Part shown: positions 15,553 through 25,106 of the stretch, one piece after another
How the letters are laid out: the number at the start of each line of letters is the position of its first letter
How positions within the stretch are numbered: the stretch's first letter is position 1
Made by a program: the position numbers and the translations under genes
Source of the DNA: Draconibacterium sp.
GTDB lineage: Bacteria; Bacteroidota; Bacteroidia; Bacteroidales; Prolixibacteraceae
DNA: 37,460 nucleotides
Direction of reading: 5' to 3'
Assembly (NCBI GenBank): GCA_016705335.1
Contig: JADIYN010000055.1
Location: 1-37,460 of the forward strand
The notes under the pieces: model-generated
Database searches by the model: none
Told to the model about the DNA's origin: nothing
Seen by the model: the letters and a program-made list of their open reading frames with translations, nothing else

Positions 15553-16746
15553 ATGAGCAAAGTTTTAATTATTGGAGCCGGAGGTGTAGGACGTGTTGTT
15601 GCAAGCAAATGTGCTGATAATCCGGAAGTATTTTCAGAAATCCTTTTAGCAAGCCGTACTCTTTCGAAATGCGAAATTATTGCACGCGAAGTTGGCAAGG
15701 GTCGAATAAAAACAGCACAGGTAAATGCCGACAATGTGCCTGAAGTAGTTGCTTTAATTAATAAATTCAAACCTGAATTGGTGATCAATGTAGCACTTCC
15801 GTACCAGGATTTACCAATTATGGATGCTTGTTTGGAGACCGGCGTAAATTATATGGACACAGCTAATTACGAACCAAAAGATGTGGCAAAATTTGAATAT
15901 AGCTGGCAATGGGCTTATCATAAAAGGTTTAAAGAAAAAGTAATCATGGCGCTACTGGGTTGCGGATTCGATCCGGGAGTTACAGGTATTTATACTGCTT
16001 ATGCAGCAAAACATCATTTTGATGAAATTCATTATTTAGATATTGTTGATTGTAACGGAGGCGATCATGGTAAGGCATTCGCAACTAATTTTAACCCCGA
16101 AATAAACATCCGTGAAATTACTCAAAAAGGAAAATATTGGGAGAACGGGAAATGGATTGAAACCGAGCCATTCGAAATTAAAAAAGCACTCACATATCCA
16201 AATATTGGGCAACGGAATTCGTATGTTTTGTATCATGAGGAACTTGAATCACTCGTCAAAAACTACCCTACTTTAAAACGGGCTCGTTTTTGGATGACCT
16301 TTGGTGATGAATACTTAACACATTTAAGAGTTATCCAAAATATTGGAATGTCGCGGATAGATGCAGTAAAATTTAAAGGCGTTGATATTATTCCACTTGA
16401 ATTTCTAAAAGCCGTACTTCCCGATCCGGGTGATTTGGGCGAAAACTACACAGGAGAAACGTCAATTGGTTGCCGCATAAAAGGTTTAAAAGACGGAAAA
16501 GAAAAAACCTATTATGTGTGGAATAATTGCAGCCACCAGGTTGCCTACGATGAAACCGGCACTCAGGGAGTGTCATACACAACAGGTGTTCCGGCAATGT
16601 TGGGAGCTATGATGATTCTTACCGGCAAATGGAACGGAAAAGGTGTTTTCAATGTTGAAGAATTCAATCCCGACCCGTTTATGGAAAAAATTGGTGAACA
16701 CGGTTTACCCTGGAATGAAGTTTTCGATATTGATTTAGAAGTATAA
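15553..16746 (+). CDS. Carboxy(nor)spermidine dehydrogenase (saccharopine dehydrogenase family)
   Basis: 397 residues. The NAD(P)-binding Rossmann motif GAGGVG is at residues 8-13, followed by LLASRTLSKCEIIA, VINVALPYQDLPIMDACLETGVNYMDTA, the catalytic-domain text LLGCGFDPGVTGIY, DCNGGDHG, and NNCSHQVAYDETGTQGVSYTTGVPA. This branch of the saccharopine dehydrogenase family joins putrescine (or diaminopropane) with aspartate semialdehyde by reductive condensation, giving carboxyspermidine. The next gene is the matching decarboxylase, 93 bases downstream, which supports the polyamine role over lysine metabolism. The frame is intact. Confidence 0.9.
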   Translation: MSKVLIIGAGGVGRVVASKCADNPEVFSEILLASRTLSKCEIIAREVGKGRIKTAQVNADNVPEVVALINKFKPELVINVALPYQDLPIMDACLETGVNYMDTANYEPKDVAKFEYSWQWAYHKRFKEKVIMALLGCGFDPGVTGIYTAYAAKHHFDEIHYLDIVDCNGGDHGKAFATNFNPEINIREITQKGKYWENGKWIETEPFEIKKALTYPNIGQRNSYVLYHEELESLVKNYPTLKRARFWMTFGDEYLTHLRVIQNIGMSRIDAVKFKGVDIIPLEFLKAVLPDPGDLGENYTGETSIGCRIKGLKDGKEKTYYVWNNCSHQVAYDETGTQGVSYTTGVPAMLGAMMILTGKWNGKGVFNVEEFNPDPFMEKIGEHGLPWNEVFDIDLEV

Positions 16747-16754
16747 CAAACAGA

Positions 16755-16825
16755 GAGCAAGGGGCAAAGTGCAAAGGGTGGAAAAAATTCATAACCTTTT
16801 ATTCTTGCTCTTTGCCCTAAGCACA
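16755..16825. repeat. Imperfect inverted low-complexity repeat (GCAAAG/CTTTGC)
   Basis: GAGCAAGGGGCAAAGTGCAA upstream and CTTGCTCTTTGCCC downstream can pair through GGGCAAAG/CTTTGCCC within the gap between the two polyamine genes. It could be an attenuating hairpin or simple repeat debris. Confidence 0.4.
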
Positions 16826-16839
16826 TAGCGCTTTACCAA

Positions 16840-17976
16840 ATGGATTATTCAAAGATTTATTCTCCTGCTTTTGTTTTGGATGAAAAACTTTTGCGCAAAA
16901 ACCTTGAATTGATAAACGACGTTCAAAAAAAAGCCGGAATTGAAATTATTCTGGCATTTAAAGGTTTCGCCATGTGGAGTACTTTTCCGCTGGTACGAGA
17001 GTATTTAAGCGGAGCCACAGCAAGTTCTTTATTCGAAGCCCGGCTTTGTTTTGAAGAAATGAAAACCCGTGCCCACGTTTATTCCCCTGTTTATTTCGAA
17101 AATGAATTTGACGAGTTGATGAGTTACAGCAGTCACATCGTATTTAACTCATTCAATCAATTTAACAAGTTTTATCCTGAAACTAAGAAAACTGATCATC
17201 CCATTTCGTGCGGAATTCGTGTAAATCCTGAATATTCTGACGTTGAAACGGATTTGTATAATCCAAGTGCGCCAGGCTCGCGGCTTGGTGTTGGTGCTGA
17301 TGAATTTCCCGATGATCTGCCCGAAGGAATTGAAGGTCTCCATTTTCATGTTTTATGCGAATCCGATTCGTTTAGTCTCGAAAAGGTACTTGAAAACCTG
17401 GAAACTAAATTTGGGAAATACCTGCACCAGGTTAAATGGGTTAACATGGGCGGCGGACATTTAATGACCCGGGAAGGATATAATCACGAACATTTAATTC
17501 AGCTTTTGAAAAAGTTTAAACAGAAATATAATGTAAAGGTTATACTTGAACCCGGAAGTGCAATTGCCTGGGAAACCGGCATTTTGCTTTCAACTGTAAA
17601 AGATATAGTTGAACATAAAGGAATTAAAACCGCAATACTCAACGTTTCTTTTACAGCCCACATGCCCGATACTTTAGAAATGCCATACCGCCCTAAAATA
17701 GTAGGCGCAACAGAGCCAAAAGAAAATAGCAAGTTCCTTTACCGGCTTGGTGGTGTTAGTTGTCTTGCTGGGGATTATATGGAAACTTATGATTTCGGCA
17801 AAAAACTCAACATTGGTGATTTGGTAGTTTTTAAAGATATGATTCATTACACAATGGTAAAAACAACAATGTTCAACGGTGTAAATCACCCGGCAATAGT
17901 CATTTTGAAGGAGAATGACATTATACAAATAATTAGAAAATTTCAATACGAAGATTTTAAAGGAAGGTTATCCTGA
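16840..17976 (+). CDS. nspC: Carboxynorspermidine/carboxyspermidine decarboxylase
   Basis: 378 residues of the fold-III PLP decarboxylases. The Schiff-base lysine is Lys41 in LAFKGFAMWS, a text typical of NspC. Then come GATASSLFEARL, CGIRVNPEYSDVE, SRLGV, GLHFHVLCESDSFS, VNMGGGHLMTREGYN, LEPGSAIAWETG and the second-subunit loop SCLAGDYMETYDF. It decarboxylates carboxyspermidine to spermidine (or the norspermidine analogue) in the cytosol. It follows the dehydrogenase on the same strand, and the arginine decarboxylase is divergent upstream, so the locus encodes most of the alternative, SAM-independent spermidine route. Agmatine-to-putrescine enzymes are not in the window. Confidence 0.93.
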   Translation: MDYSKIYSPAFVLDEKLLRKNLELINDVQKKAGIEIILAFKGFAMWSTFPLVREYLSGATASSLFEARLCFEEMKTRAHVYSPVYFENEFDELMSYSSHIVFNSFNQFNKFYPETKKTDHPISCGIRVNPEYSDVETDLYNPSAPGSRLGVGADEFPDDLPEGIEGLHFHVLCESDSFSLEKVLENLETKFGKYLHQVKWVNMGGGHLMTREGYNHEHLIQLLKKFKQKYNVKVILEPGSAIAWETGILLSTVKDIVEHKGIKTAILNVSFTAHMPDTLEMPYRPKIVGATEPKENSKFLYRLGGVSCLAGDYMETYDFGKKLNIGDLVVFKDMIHYTMVKTTMFNGVNHPAIVILKENDIIQIIRKFQYEDFKGRLS

Positions 17977-18055
17977 TCAGATTTTAGACATATAATATTG
18001 TGTATTGAGATTATAAGCAGATTGACCAATTTTACATTTATCAAAATACTAAACC

Positions 18056-19842
18056 ATGAAAAAGAATCTTTTTGTCTTCCTTTGCATTATTTTAAGCTTA
18101 AATGTTTTCAGTCAATCACACACCAACGAACGGGCAAAATGGTTTACCGACTCACGTTTTGGAATGTTTATTCATTGGGGTGTGTATAGTGGTGCCGAGG
18201 GTTACTGGAAAGGCGAAAAATTGCGTAACGACAATAATTATGCTGAGTGGTTGCAATACAGAAACCGTATTGAAAAAAATGAATATCTCACCTTGCTTGA
18301 TCGTTTTGATTGGAATGAAATAAATCCTGAAGAATGGGTAATTCTTGCAAAAAAATCAGGGATGAAATATGTTACCTTAACAGCAAAACATCATGATGGT
18401 TTTGCTTTATGGGATAGCAAAGTAAGCGAATACGATTTGGGTAATTATACAAACCCGAAACGCGATATTGTAAAAGAATTGGCAGATGCCTGTAAAAAAC
18501 ATGGATTAAAATTAGGCTTATATTATTCTCACTGGGTTGATTGGGAGCACGAATTTGGATGGGACCATACCCGCGAAGTATATGGAATCACACCTGAAGA
18601 ATACGACATTTACTGGCAACAAAAAGTTATTCCGCAAATGCGGGAACTACTCACAAACTATGGCGAAATAGGTATGATTTGGTTTGATATGTGGATTCAT
18701 CATTCACAAACCATAGTTTCTAAAGAGCAACTTTTACAACTAAAAGGGTTAATAAGAGAACTACAACCCAATTGTTTGGTTAACTCAAGACTTGGACTCT
18801 CAATTGAAGAAGATCCTGATGTAGATTTTAAAACATTAGGAGATAATCAAATCGGAAACCAAAAAGAAGATTTTCCGTGGCAATCGCCGGCAACTGTCGC
18901 ACATTCATGGGGTTTTCATGCTACCGATTCTGAATGGAAATCAACTACTACCTTGCTCAAAAACCTTATAAATAATGTGAGCCTGAATGGAAATTTCATG
19001 TTGAATATTGGACCACGAGCCAATGGTGATGTTCCATTCGAGATTTCGCAGCGAATGCTGGAAATGGGAAAATGGTTGGAAATAAACGGGGAATCGATTT
19101 ATGGAGCAGAAGCTTTTGACCTTGATAAAGATCTGCATGATTGGGGGAAAATTACATATAAAAAGACAGAAAATGGATTTAAGCTGTTTTTACATGTTTT
19201 TAACTGGCCATTGAACAAAGAGTTAGGACTAACAGGTATTTCTTCCATTCCAAAAAATATTTATTCACTTTCCGACAAACAAAAGTCACCACTCAAATTT
19301 TCACAAAACGGTTCCTTTACCAGGATAGATTTACCTGATTTACAAACAGGCCCGTACATTTCAGTTATTGTTGTTGAATATGATAAAAAACCAGAATTTA
19401 CTAATGGGTTGGTTGCTAAAACTATGGAAGGCGGGTATTCTCTGACTCCCAAAAACATAAATCCTGCAGATGAAACCCTTAACATCAAAAGAAAAGAAAG
19501 AAGGAACAATGCCCGAATTTGCTGTGTTTAATTGCATAAAACATTAAAATGGAAGCTATATATTGATAACCTGGAGAAAAAAATGTTGACATATCCTATA
19601 GTTATCAGAAAAACTCTACTAAAAATAAATTAAAAGTAAAAGCAGCTAATACAAAGTTAATCCACATAATTAAACCCACAGGAAAACAGTTGGAGAACCA
19701 AATCAAAACTGGGTTATCGATAATTTCAAATCAAATCGATGGGAAAATAAATTTTCCTGAAAAAGGGTTTTATGAAATTGAACTTGAAATAATTCCAGAA
19801 AAAAATGAAGAGCTGAAATTTCAATGGATCTGGATTAATTGA
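18056..19842 (+). CDS. GH29 alpha-L-fucosidase (frameshift near C-terminus)
   Basis: Secreted: the signal is MKKNLFVFLCIILSLNVFSQ. The GH29 barrel follows: AKWFTDSRFGMFIHWGVYS, KYVTLTAKHHDGFALWDS, LGLYYSHWVDW, and MIWFDMW with the probable nucleophile Asp211. SWGFH and NNVSLNGNFMLNIGPRANGD are also GH29 hallmarks. The open frame stops at 19531. After shifts at about 19500 and 19580, a coherent beta-rich tail resumes (KNKLKVKAANTKLIHIIKPT...ELKFQWIWIN) to a stop at 19842, giving roughly 595 residues. The enzyme removes terminal L-fucose from glycans such as host mucins or algal fucans. No SusCD pair lies next to it. Confidence 0.92.
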
Positions 19843-19965
19843 AAATATTTTATTTATGGTAAAAATCGAAATAGTTTTAAATTAAGGATAACTTCCATGC
19901 CATTCTTTTCAACAATTGTTAATAACTTCGGTTGATATTCTGTGCATTTATACACCAATAAAATA

Positions 19966-19997
19966 TTGACAAATACCTAATATATGCTGTATATTTG
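19966..19997 (+). promoter_or_regulatory. Promoter of the candidate RNA gene
   Basis: TTG (19966-19968), a 21-base spacer and TATATTTG (19990-19997) give a full -33/-7 match. Transcription would start near 20004. No open reading frame with a ribosome site begins soon after it. Confidence 0.7.
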
Positions 19998-20003
19998 TTT
20001 CAT

Positions 20004-20503
20004 CAGACAAGCGATAAAAGGCAGCTTGGAAAGAGTGGAAATGACAAAAGTTACTTAGTTGAAACCAAAAGCATTTCATCCCGGCCTTCGGGAAGGCACA
20101 CCGGAAAAGCCGAAGTTTGAGCATGGCTAACTGGAAAGTCAAAGTTCAATCAATTATCGGAAGAAAATCCAGAAGTTCTTTCAATATTGAGTCGTCAGGC
20201 AGGAGTAGTTCAGGTTTCGATTTGAATCACCAAACTGCACAACACCAAAGGAGTCAAATCCGGAAAGGTTGATTAAATTATGTGGAATCCGCAAGGAAGA
20301 AGCAGAAATTACTGACAAACGCTTCGTCCATAAAAGCATCCGGAATGTTTAATGGACAACTTAAAGGTTCAGCCTTAGTAAGCTTTACCAATAAGTCACA
20401 GGCAGAAAATAATTCGAAAGAATTACAGAAGCCGGCCACAATAACAGTAGTCTGACACTGAAAGCAACTTAGGTTGCAGCAAGTGAATGGGAACTATTCT
20501 TTT
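20004..20503 (+). ncRNA. Candidate structured non-coding RNA, about 500 nt
   Basis: No long protein frame fills this stretch, while base-pairing is dense. Hairpins seen by eye: CAAGC/GCTTG (20008-20028); GCCTT-CGGG-AAGGC within CCGG arms (20081-20104); AGCC/GGCT (20108-20128); a long hairpin at 20326-20357 (GTCCAT...ATGGAC outside, AAA/TTT and CAT/ATG inside, loop CCGGA); TAATTC-GAAA-GAATTA with a GNRA loop (20410-20425); GCAAC-TTAG-GTTGC (20464-20477); and GAATG/TATTC then TTTT (20485-20503) as a possible terminator. A matched promoter sits just upstream. It does not show the conserved blocks of RNase P RNA, tmRNA or SRP RNA that I know. Function unknown. The alternative is a small protein gene damaged by indels. 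Confidence 0.5.
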
Positions 20504-20654
20504 AAAAACCTTAGTATTCTTATTTAGTTTCAATATAAATTATTAGAATGTATTATTTTCTTAGAATGGGGTTACTTTTAAACTTTTTAGGATTTATATG
20601 TAGGAAGGACGCTTTTCCCTAAATTATTAAATCAATTATTACTTGGAAAGAAAG

Positions 20655-20682
20655 AAAGGAGACATTTTATGTCTCCTTTTTT
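20655..20682. terminator. Bidirectional terminator between the RNA candidate and argS
   Basis: AAAGGAGACA and TGTCTCCTTT form a perfect ten-base-pair stem with a five-base loop and T tracts on both strands. It ends three bases from the argS stop, serving argS on the minus strand. The bases at 20504-20654 otherwise hold nothing recognisable. Confidence 0.88.
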
Positions 20683-20684
20683 CA

Positions 20685-22474
20685 TTACATCCTTTCGGGC
20701 ATTTCTATTCCCAAAAGGTTCATTCCGTTTTTAACAATCTGTGCGACAGTAGCTGGAAAGAATCAACCTAAAATTTAGTTGATCTTTGTTTGGCTCGGAA
20801 AGAATTGAATGTTCATGATAAAACTGATTAAATTCCTTCACTAAATCGTAGCAATAATTTGCAATTATTGCCGGGCTAAAGTTATCTCCTGCCTCTTTTA
20901 CTGCTTTGGGAAATAATGTGATTCGCTTAAGCAGATCCTTTTCTTTCGATGATAAGGAGTTTATTTTTACATTTTCATCAATTGTTATATTATTTTGTTT
21001 GGCTTTTCTTAAAACTGATTTAATACGCGCATATGTATATTGAATAAATGGCCCGGTATTGCCATTAAAATCAATAGATTCAGCTGGGTTAAACATCATG
21101 TTTTTCCGAGGATCGACCTTTAAAATAAAGTATTTTAAAGCTCCCAAAGCAATCATTCTAAAAGTGTCTTCAGCATCTTCTTTTGACAATGTTTCCAGTT
21201 TTCCCAATTCGGCTGACATATCTCGGGCAACCTGAATCATTTCATCAACCAAATCATCGGCATCAACAACTTTTCCTTCTCTTGATTTCATTTTACCCGA
21301 AGGAAGTTCAACCATTCCATATGAAAATGATACAAATCCTTCCCCCATGCAAAACCTAATTTATCCAATATTACTGCTAACACCTGGAAATGATAATTTT
21401 GTTCATTTCCAACTATATAAACCATTTTGTCTATTTCAAAATCGTTATATCGCATTTTTGCAGTTCCAATATCCTGGGTCATGTAAACCGACGTGCCATC
21501 ACTACGCAGCAATATTTTTTGGTCAAGCCCATCGTTTGTTAAATCCGCCCATACTGAACCATCTTCTTTTTGAACAAATATATTTTCTGAAACTCCTCTT
21601 AAGACTTCTTCTTTACCAATTAAATATGTTTCTGATTCATAATATATTTTGTCAAAATCTACCCCTAACTTTTTATATGTTACCTCAAAACCATCATAAA
21701 CCCACCCATTCATTTTTTTCCAAAGATTAACGGTTTCGTCATCTCCTGCTTCCCATTTTAACAACATCTGACGGGCAGCCAAAATAGACGGGGCTTTGTT
21801 TTCCGCTTCTTCTTGTGAAAACCCCTTTTCGATTAATTCCTCAATCTCTGCTTTGTATCTTTTATCAAACTCAACATAAAATTCCCCAACAAGGTGATCA
21901 CCCTTTATTCCTGTGTTTTCCGGAGTTCTTCCTTCTCCCCATTTTTGCCAGGCATACATTGATTTACAAATATGTATCCCCCGATCATTTACTATATTTG
22001 TCTTTATTACATTATTTCCGTTCGCTTTCAATATTTCGGAAATTGAAAAACCAAGCAAATTATTTCTGATATGACCGAGATGAAGCGGTTTATTTGTATT
22101 AGGCGAAGAATACTCAATCATTACTAATTTGGATTCCTCATCCGGCAAAATAACGCCATAATCTGAATTTTCAATAGGTTGATATCAAATTTCTTAATCC
22201 AATAATCATTTGCAATCTTCAAATTTAAAAACCTTTTATTACATTAAAAGATTCTACATCTTTAATCCTTTTCACAATATATTCACCAATCTCCCTACCT
22301 GTTTCTTGCTGATTTTTTGAAAAACGAAGAAAAGGAAATACTAACAAGTGTAATATCACCTTCCTAATCTTTTCTTGTATTTTGAACTTGAATCTGATTT
22401 TCATCAAGAACAAAATTGTATATATCAAATAATGCACTTTCAGTAGCTTTATGAATTAAGTTTTCAATCTTCAT
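20685..22474 (-). CDS. argS: Arginine--tRNA ligase (several apparent frameshifts)
   Basis: A class I synthetase of about 590 residues that charges tRNA-Arg. From ATG 22474 it reads MKIENLIHKATESALFDIYN, breaks near 22375, resumes with FSKNQQETGREIGEYIVKRI, and continues after shifts near 22230 and 22160 into DYGVILPDEESKLVMIEYSS. The HIGH motif is in NKPLHLGHIRNN and the KMSKS-equivalent is GKMKSREG. A further shift lies near 21330-21350. The tail NGMNLLGIEMPERM ends at 20685 after a shift near 20750. Since the cell cannot do without this enzyme and every segment keeps its motifs, the breaks are almost certainly sequence errors. A TAnnTTTG box precedes the gene. Confidence 0.93.
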
Positions 22475-22499
22475 TTTAAGTAATTCTTTTTAGGAATGA

Positions 22500-22507
22500 C
22501 AAAGATA
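22500..22507 (-). promoter_or_regulatory. -7 box (TATCTTTG) for argS
   Basis: A minus-strand TAnnTTTG match ending 26 bases before the argS ATG, which would give a leader of about 20 nt. No clear -33 element was seen. The same octamer precedes purL (32268-32275). Confidence 0.5.
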
Positions 22508-22540
22508 ATATTTTAAAGGTTGGCCTACTTACAGACAAAA

Positions 22541-22568
22541 AAAAAGCCCTGCCAAAGGCAGAGCTTTT
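22541..22568 (-). terminator. Terminator of the OmpA/TSP3 gene
   Basis: AAAAGC-CTGCC and GGCAG-GCTTTT arms pair over about 11 positions around an AAA loop, with a run of T on the minus strand. It lies 20 bases after the stop. Confidence 0.88.
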
Positions 22569-22587
22569 AATATTTCATTTTGAAATC

Positions 22588-23905
22588 TTATTTTCTAACT
22601 TTCAGAACTTCCCATTCAACCCTACGATTCTTCTTCCTATTGTCTTCAGATGTATTTGGAACCGCTGGTTTGCTTTCTCCATAATTATGAGAACCAACAT
22701 AAGCATTATTTACACCTTTTGACAGTAAATATTTAACAACTGTTTGAGCACGTTTTTCAGACAATTTCATATTGTATGCATCAGTACCAAGGTTACAGGC
22801 ATGACCACCAACTACAATATTGAATTCTTTACTTGCAACTAAGGTTTGAACCAATTTATCCAATTCAGCTTTTCCTTCAGGTTTCAAATCAGCTTTATTT
22901 AAATCAAAATAAAGTGTTGGAATTACAACATCCTGCCAATCCGGACAACCATTGTTTTCTTTTGAACCAGCTTCATTTGGACATTTATCTTCACAATCAA
23001 TTACTCCATCACCATCTGAATCTAATGGGCAACCATTTACGTCAACAGGACAACCTTTTGGAGTGTCAGGACATTTATCTTTTGGATCTGGAACACCATC
23101 TCCGTCAGTATCAGGACAACCTTTAAATTTAGCTAATCCAGCTACAGTTGGACAATCATCATCTTTGTCAGGAATACCATCACCATCAGTATCAGGACAA
23201 CCATTAAATTTAGCATCACCTGCCTGGTCCGGGCAATCGTCTTTATAATCAGGAACTCCATCACCATCGCGATCAAGTGGACAACCATTTTCATCAACTG
23301 CTACTCCCGGAGGTGTACCAGGACATTTGTCTTTTTTATCAGGAACGCCATCACCATCTTCGTCTTTTGCCTTTCCAAATGAAAATTCAACAATACCAGT
23401 TAATTTAAACATGTCATCAGTTGTATAACTGAACTGATAATACTGTTCCTCCTCTGTGTTCCTTCAACACCACTTAAATATCCTGCTTCTATAAACAAAG
23501 AAGTATTTGTACTAACCGGAAATTTAAACCTAATCCAGCATTCCATGCAAAACCATTTGCCTGATTATCCCACATCATACCACCACCACCAAATAGGTAA
23601 GGTTGAACTTTTGCAGTTTCACTAAACATATAACCATTAAACAATTTGTATCTCAAATTCAGGTAAACATCCTGAAAATCAATACCTCCGCTTTCATAAC
23701 CACCATTTGAATTCAATCTTAAATCAAAAGATGGACTTAAATAACGACTAATATAAAATTCATGAGCAAATCCGAATTCGGCTTTTTGGTTGTTATGATA
23801 AACACCAGGACCTAATCCAATAGCCCATTTACTATCTGCATTTTGGGCAAATGAGGTTCCCAAAACAAAGAAAAGCGATAAGAACAAAAGTGTAATCTTT
23901 TTCAT
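22588..23905 (-). CDS. OmpA-family outer-membrane protein with thrombospondin type 3 repeats (frameshifted)
   Basis: The N-terminus (from 23905) is a signal peptide ending TSFAQ and a beta-barrel region (YLNLRYKLFNGYMF, PYLFGGGGMMW, NAGLGLNFR). A shift near 23510 and another near 23450 join it to VEFSFGKAKDEDGDGVPD. Five calcium-binding TSP3 repeats of the D-x-DGDG-x-x-D type follow, each ending in CP, and then an OmpA C-terminal domain (IPTLYFDLNKADLKPEGKAELD, GGHACNLGTDAYNMKLSEKRA, RRVEWEVL). Such proteins link the outer membrane to peptidoglycan. At the usual GHTD position the text is GHACN, so the diaminopimelate-binding Asp appears to be Cys. Length is about 438 residues. Confidence 0.9.
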
Positions 23906-24025
23906 AATTTAAATTTTTATAATTGTTTCTATTTTGTAAATCTCAATATAACACGTAATTATTAACAATCCTCAAATAAAATCAATTTAACCTATATCAA
24001 TAAACATAGATTGACTTTTTTTTAA

Positions 24026-24033
24026 CAAATTTA
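24026..24033 (-). promoter_or_regulatory. Possible -7 box (TAAATTTG) for the OmpA/TSP3 gene
   Basis: A minus-strand TAnnTTTG match, giving a 5' leader of about 115 nt before ATG 23905. No -33 TTG was found at normal spacing. Confidence 0.4.
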
Positions 24034-24070
24034 TACAATTATATTAAATATAGTACTTTTAAAGTAAAAA

Positions 24071-24569
24071 TTGTTTGTAATTATTGACATTGAAACAACA
24101 GGAAACAACCCTAAATTCGGCAGTATTACTGAATTAGCTATTTATCAGCATAACGGGCAGAAGATTATTAATCAATATTCTACGTTAATAAATCCCGGAA
24201 TGGATATACCTTATTATATTACAAAACTGACCGGAATTGACAATGAAATGGTTAAGAATGCCCCAAAATTTATGAAATAGCAAAAACTATTGTAGAATTG
24301 ACTGCAGGGAAGATATTTGTTGCACATAATGTAAATTTTGACTATCAATTTATAAGGAAGAATTCGCAAGAATAGGGTATAATTTTAATAGCAAAACATT
24401 ATGTACCGTAAAGTTGGCAAGAAGATTTTTACCTGGACACAAATCCTATTCCTTGGGCAAAATTTGTTCTGATTTGGGCATCGAAATAAATGGAAGACAT
24501 CGTGCATCAGGTGATGCACTTGCAACAGTAAAACTTTTTGAAATTATTCTAAAGAAAATGAAAATCTGA
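24071..24569 (+). CDS. DnaQ-like 3'-5' exonuclease (DEDDh; frameshifted)
   Basis: About 166 residues of the DNA polymerase III epsilon/exonuclease family. Motif Exo I is FVIIDIETTGNNP, then ITELAIYQHNGQKI and YYITKLTGIDNEMV; Exo II is VAHNVNFDYQFI; Exo III is HRASGDALATVKLF. Shifts occur near 24275 and near 24360. No ATG lies at the start: the frame opens at TTG 24071 (TTGTTTGTAATT), which may be a rare start or a miscalled ATG. In Bacteroidota the family occurs alone or fused to a GIY-YIG nuclease domain; here a stop follows at 24569 and no GIY-YIG text was seen. It could act in DNA proofreading or RNA trimming. Confidence 0.82.
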
Positions 24570-24602
24570 GAAACCAAAAGCAATCAAATAACTTGAAACT
24601 TT

Positions 24603-25047
24603 TTAATTTGCTTTCAATTCAATATTATCATTCGAATCATTACTTTTTCCTGTTTCATCATCCGATTCAGTAAAAACAAGTAACTTCTTATTTTGCAAAG
24701 CATTATACCAAATAAAACTTTTTATATCCAGAAATATAAACTCCGATCTTTATCATAATCAGGGACAACTTTTCAAAATATGATTTTAATTCATTTGCTG
24801 TTGACTTTGGATTTATTGCTGGTCCACCATTCTCTTTGTCATAAATTGCTTTAAATATATCCTTTAATGGAACATCGCCATTTTCAGTATAAATAGCTAT
24901 ATCCTCTAACGCTGACACTTTTGAAGTTGAATGCACCGGCATTCTTTTTAAAGTTTCCAACGATTCAATAATTATATTATTTTTTGACTCCGCGACCATT
25001 TTAAAAAGCCCCGGTTGACCTGAAACTGATAATATTCCTTTTAACAT
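24603..25047 (-). CDS. DUF5606-type conserved protein (frameshifted near C-terminus)
   Basis: The conserved start MLKGILSVSGQPGLFKMV is at 25047; an earlier in-frame start at 25110 adds residues that look non-coding. The text SKNNIIIESLETLKRMPVHS, SALEDIAIYTENGDVPLKDI and KSTANELKSYFEKL matches a small Bacteroidota-specific family annotated DUF5606. The open frame ends at 24703, but shifts near 24760 and 24720 restore a WYNALQNKKLLVFTESDDE tail to a stop at 24603, about 148 residues in all. Function unknown; no signal peptide or membrane segment, so probably cytosolic. The gene is followed on the same strand by the OmpA gene region and preceded by the TonB receptor. Confidence 0.72.
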
Positions 25048-25106
25048 TTTCTTGAAATTTTGCGCGAATATACAATTTTTGTTTTTGTTGAAAAAAATCA
25101 TTTGCA

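Noticed and set aside
19948..20142. 64-codon minus-strand frame within the RNA candidate
   Set aside because: Cys/Phe-rich translation with no family resemblance; it runs against the promoter and hairpins on the plus strand.
20004..20503. RNase P RNA, tmRNA, group I or group II intron as the identity of the RNA candidate
   Set aside because: The conserved blocks of RNase P, the tmRNA ends and tag frame, and the intron catalytic domain V text are not present by eye.
20685..22474. argS as a pseudogene
   Set aside because: The HIGH and KMSKS-type motifs and the C-terminus are intact and neighbouring genes show the same indel pattern, so sequence error is more likely.
22833..23248. Ser/Pro/Gly-rich and Leu/His/Gln-rich plus-strand frames opposite the TSP3 repeats
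   Set aside because: Their repetitive look comes from the antisense of the Asp/Gly-rich calcium repeats.
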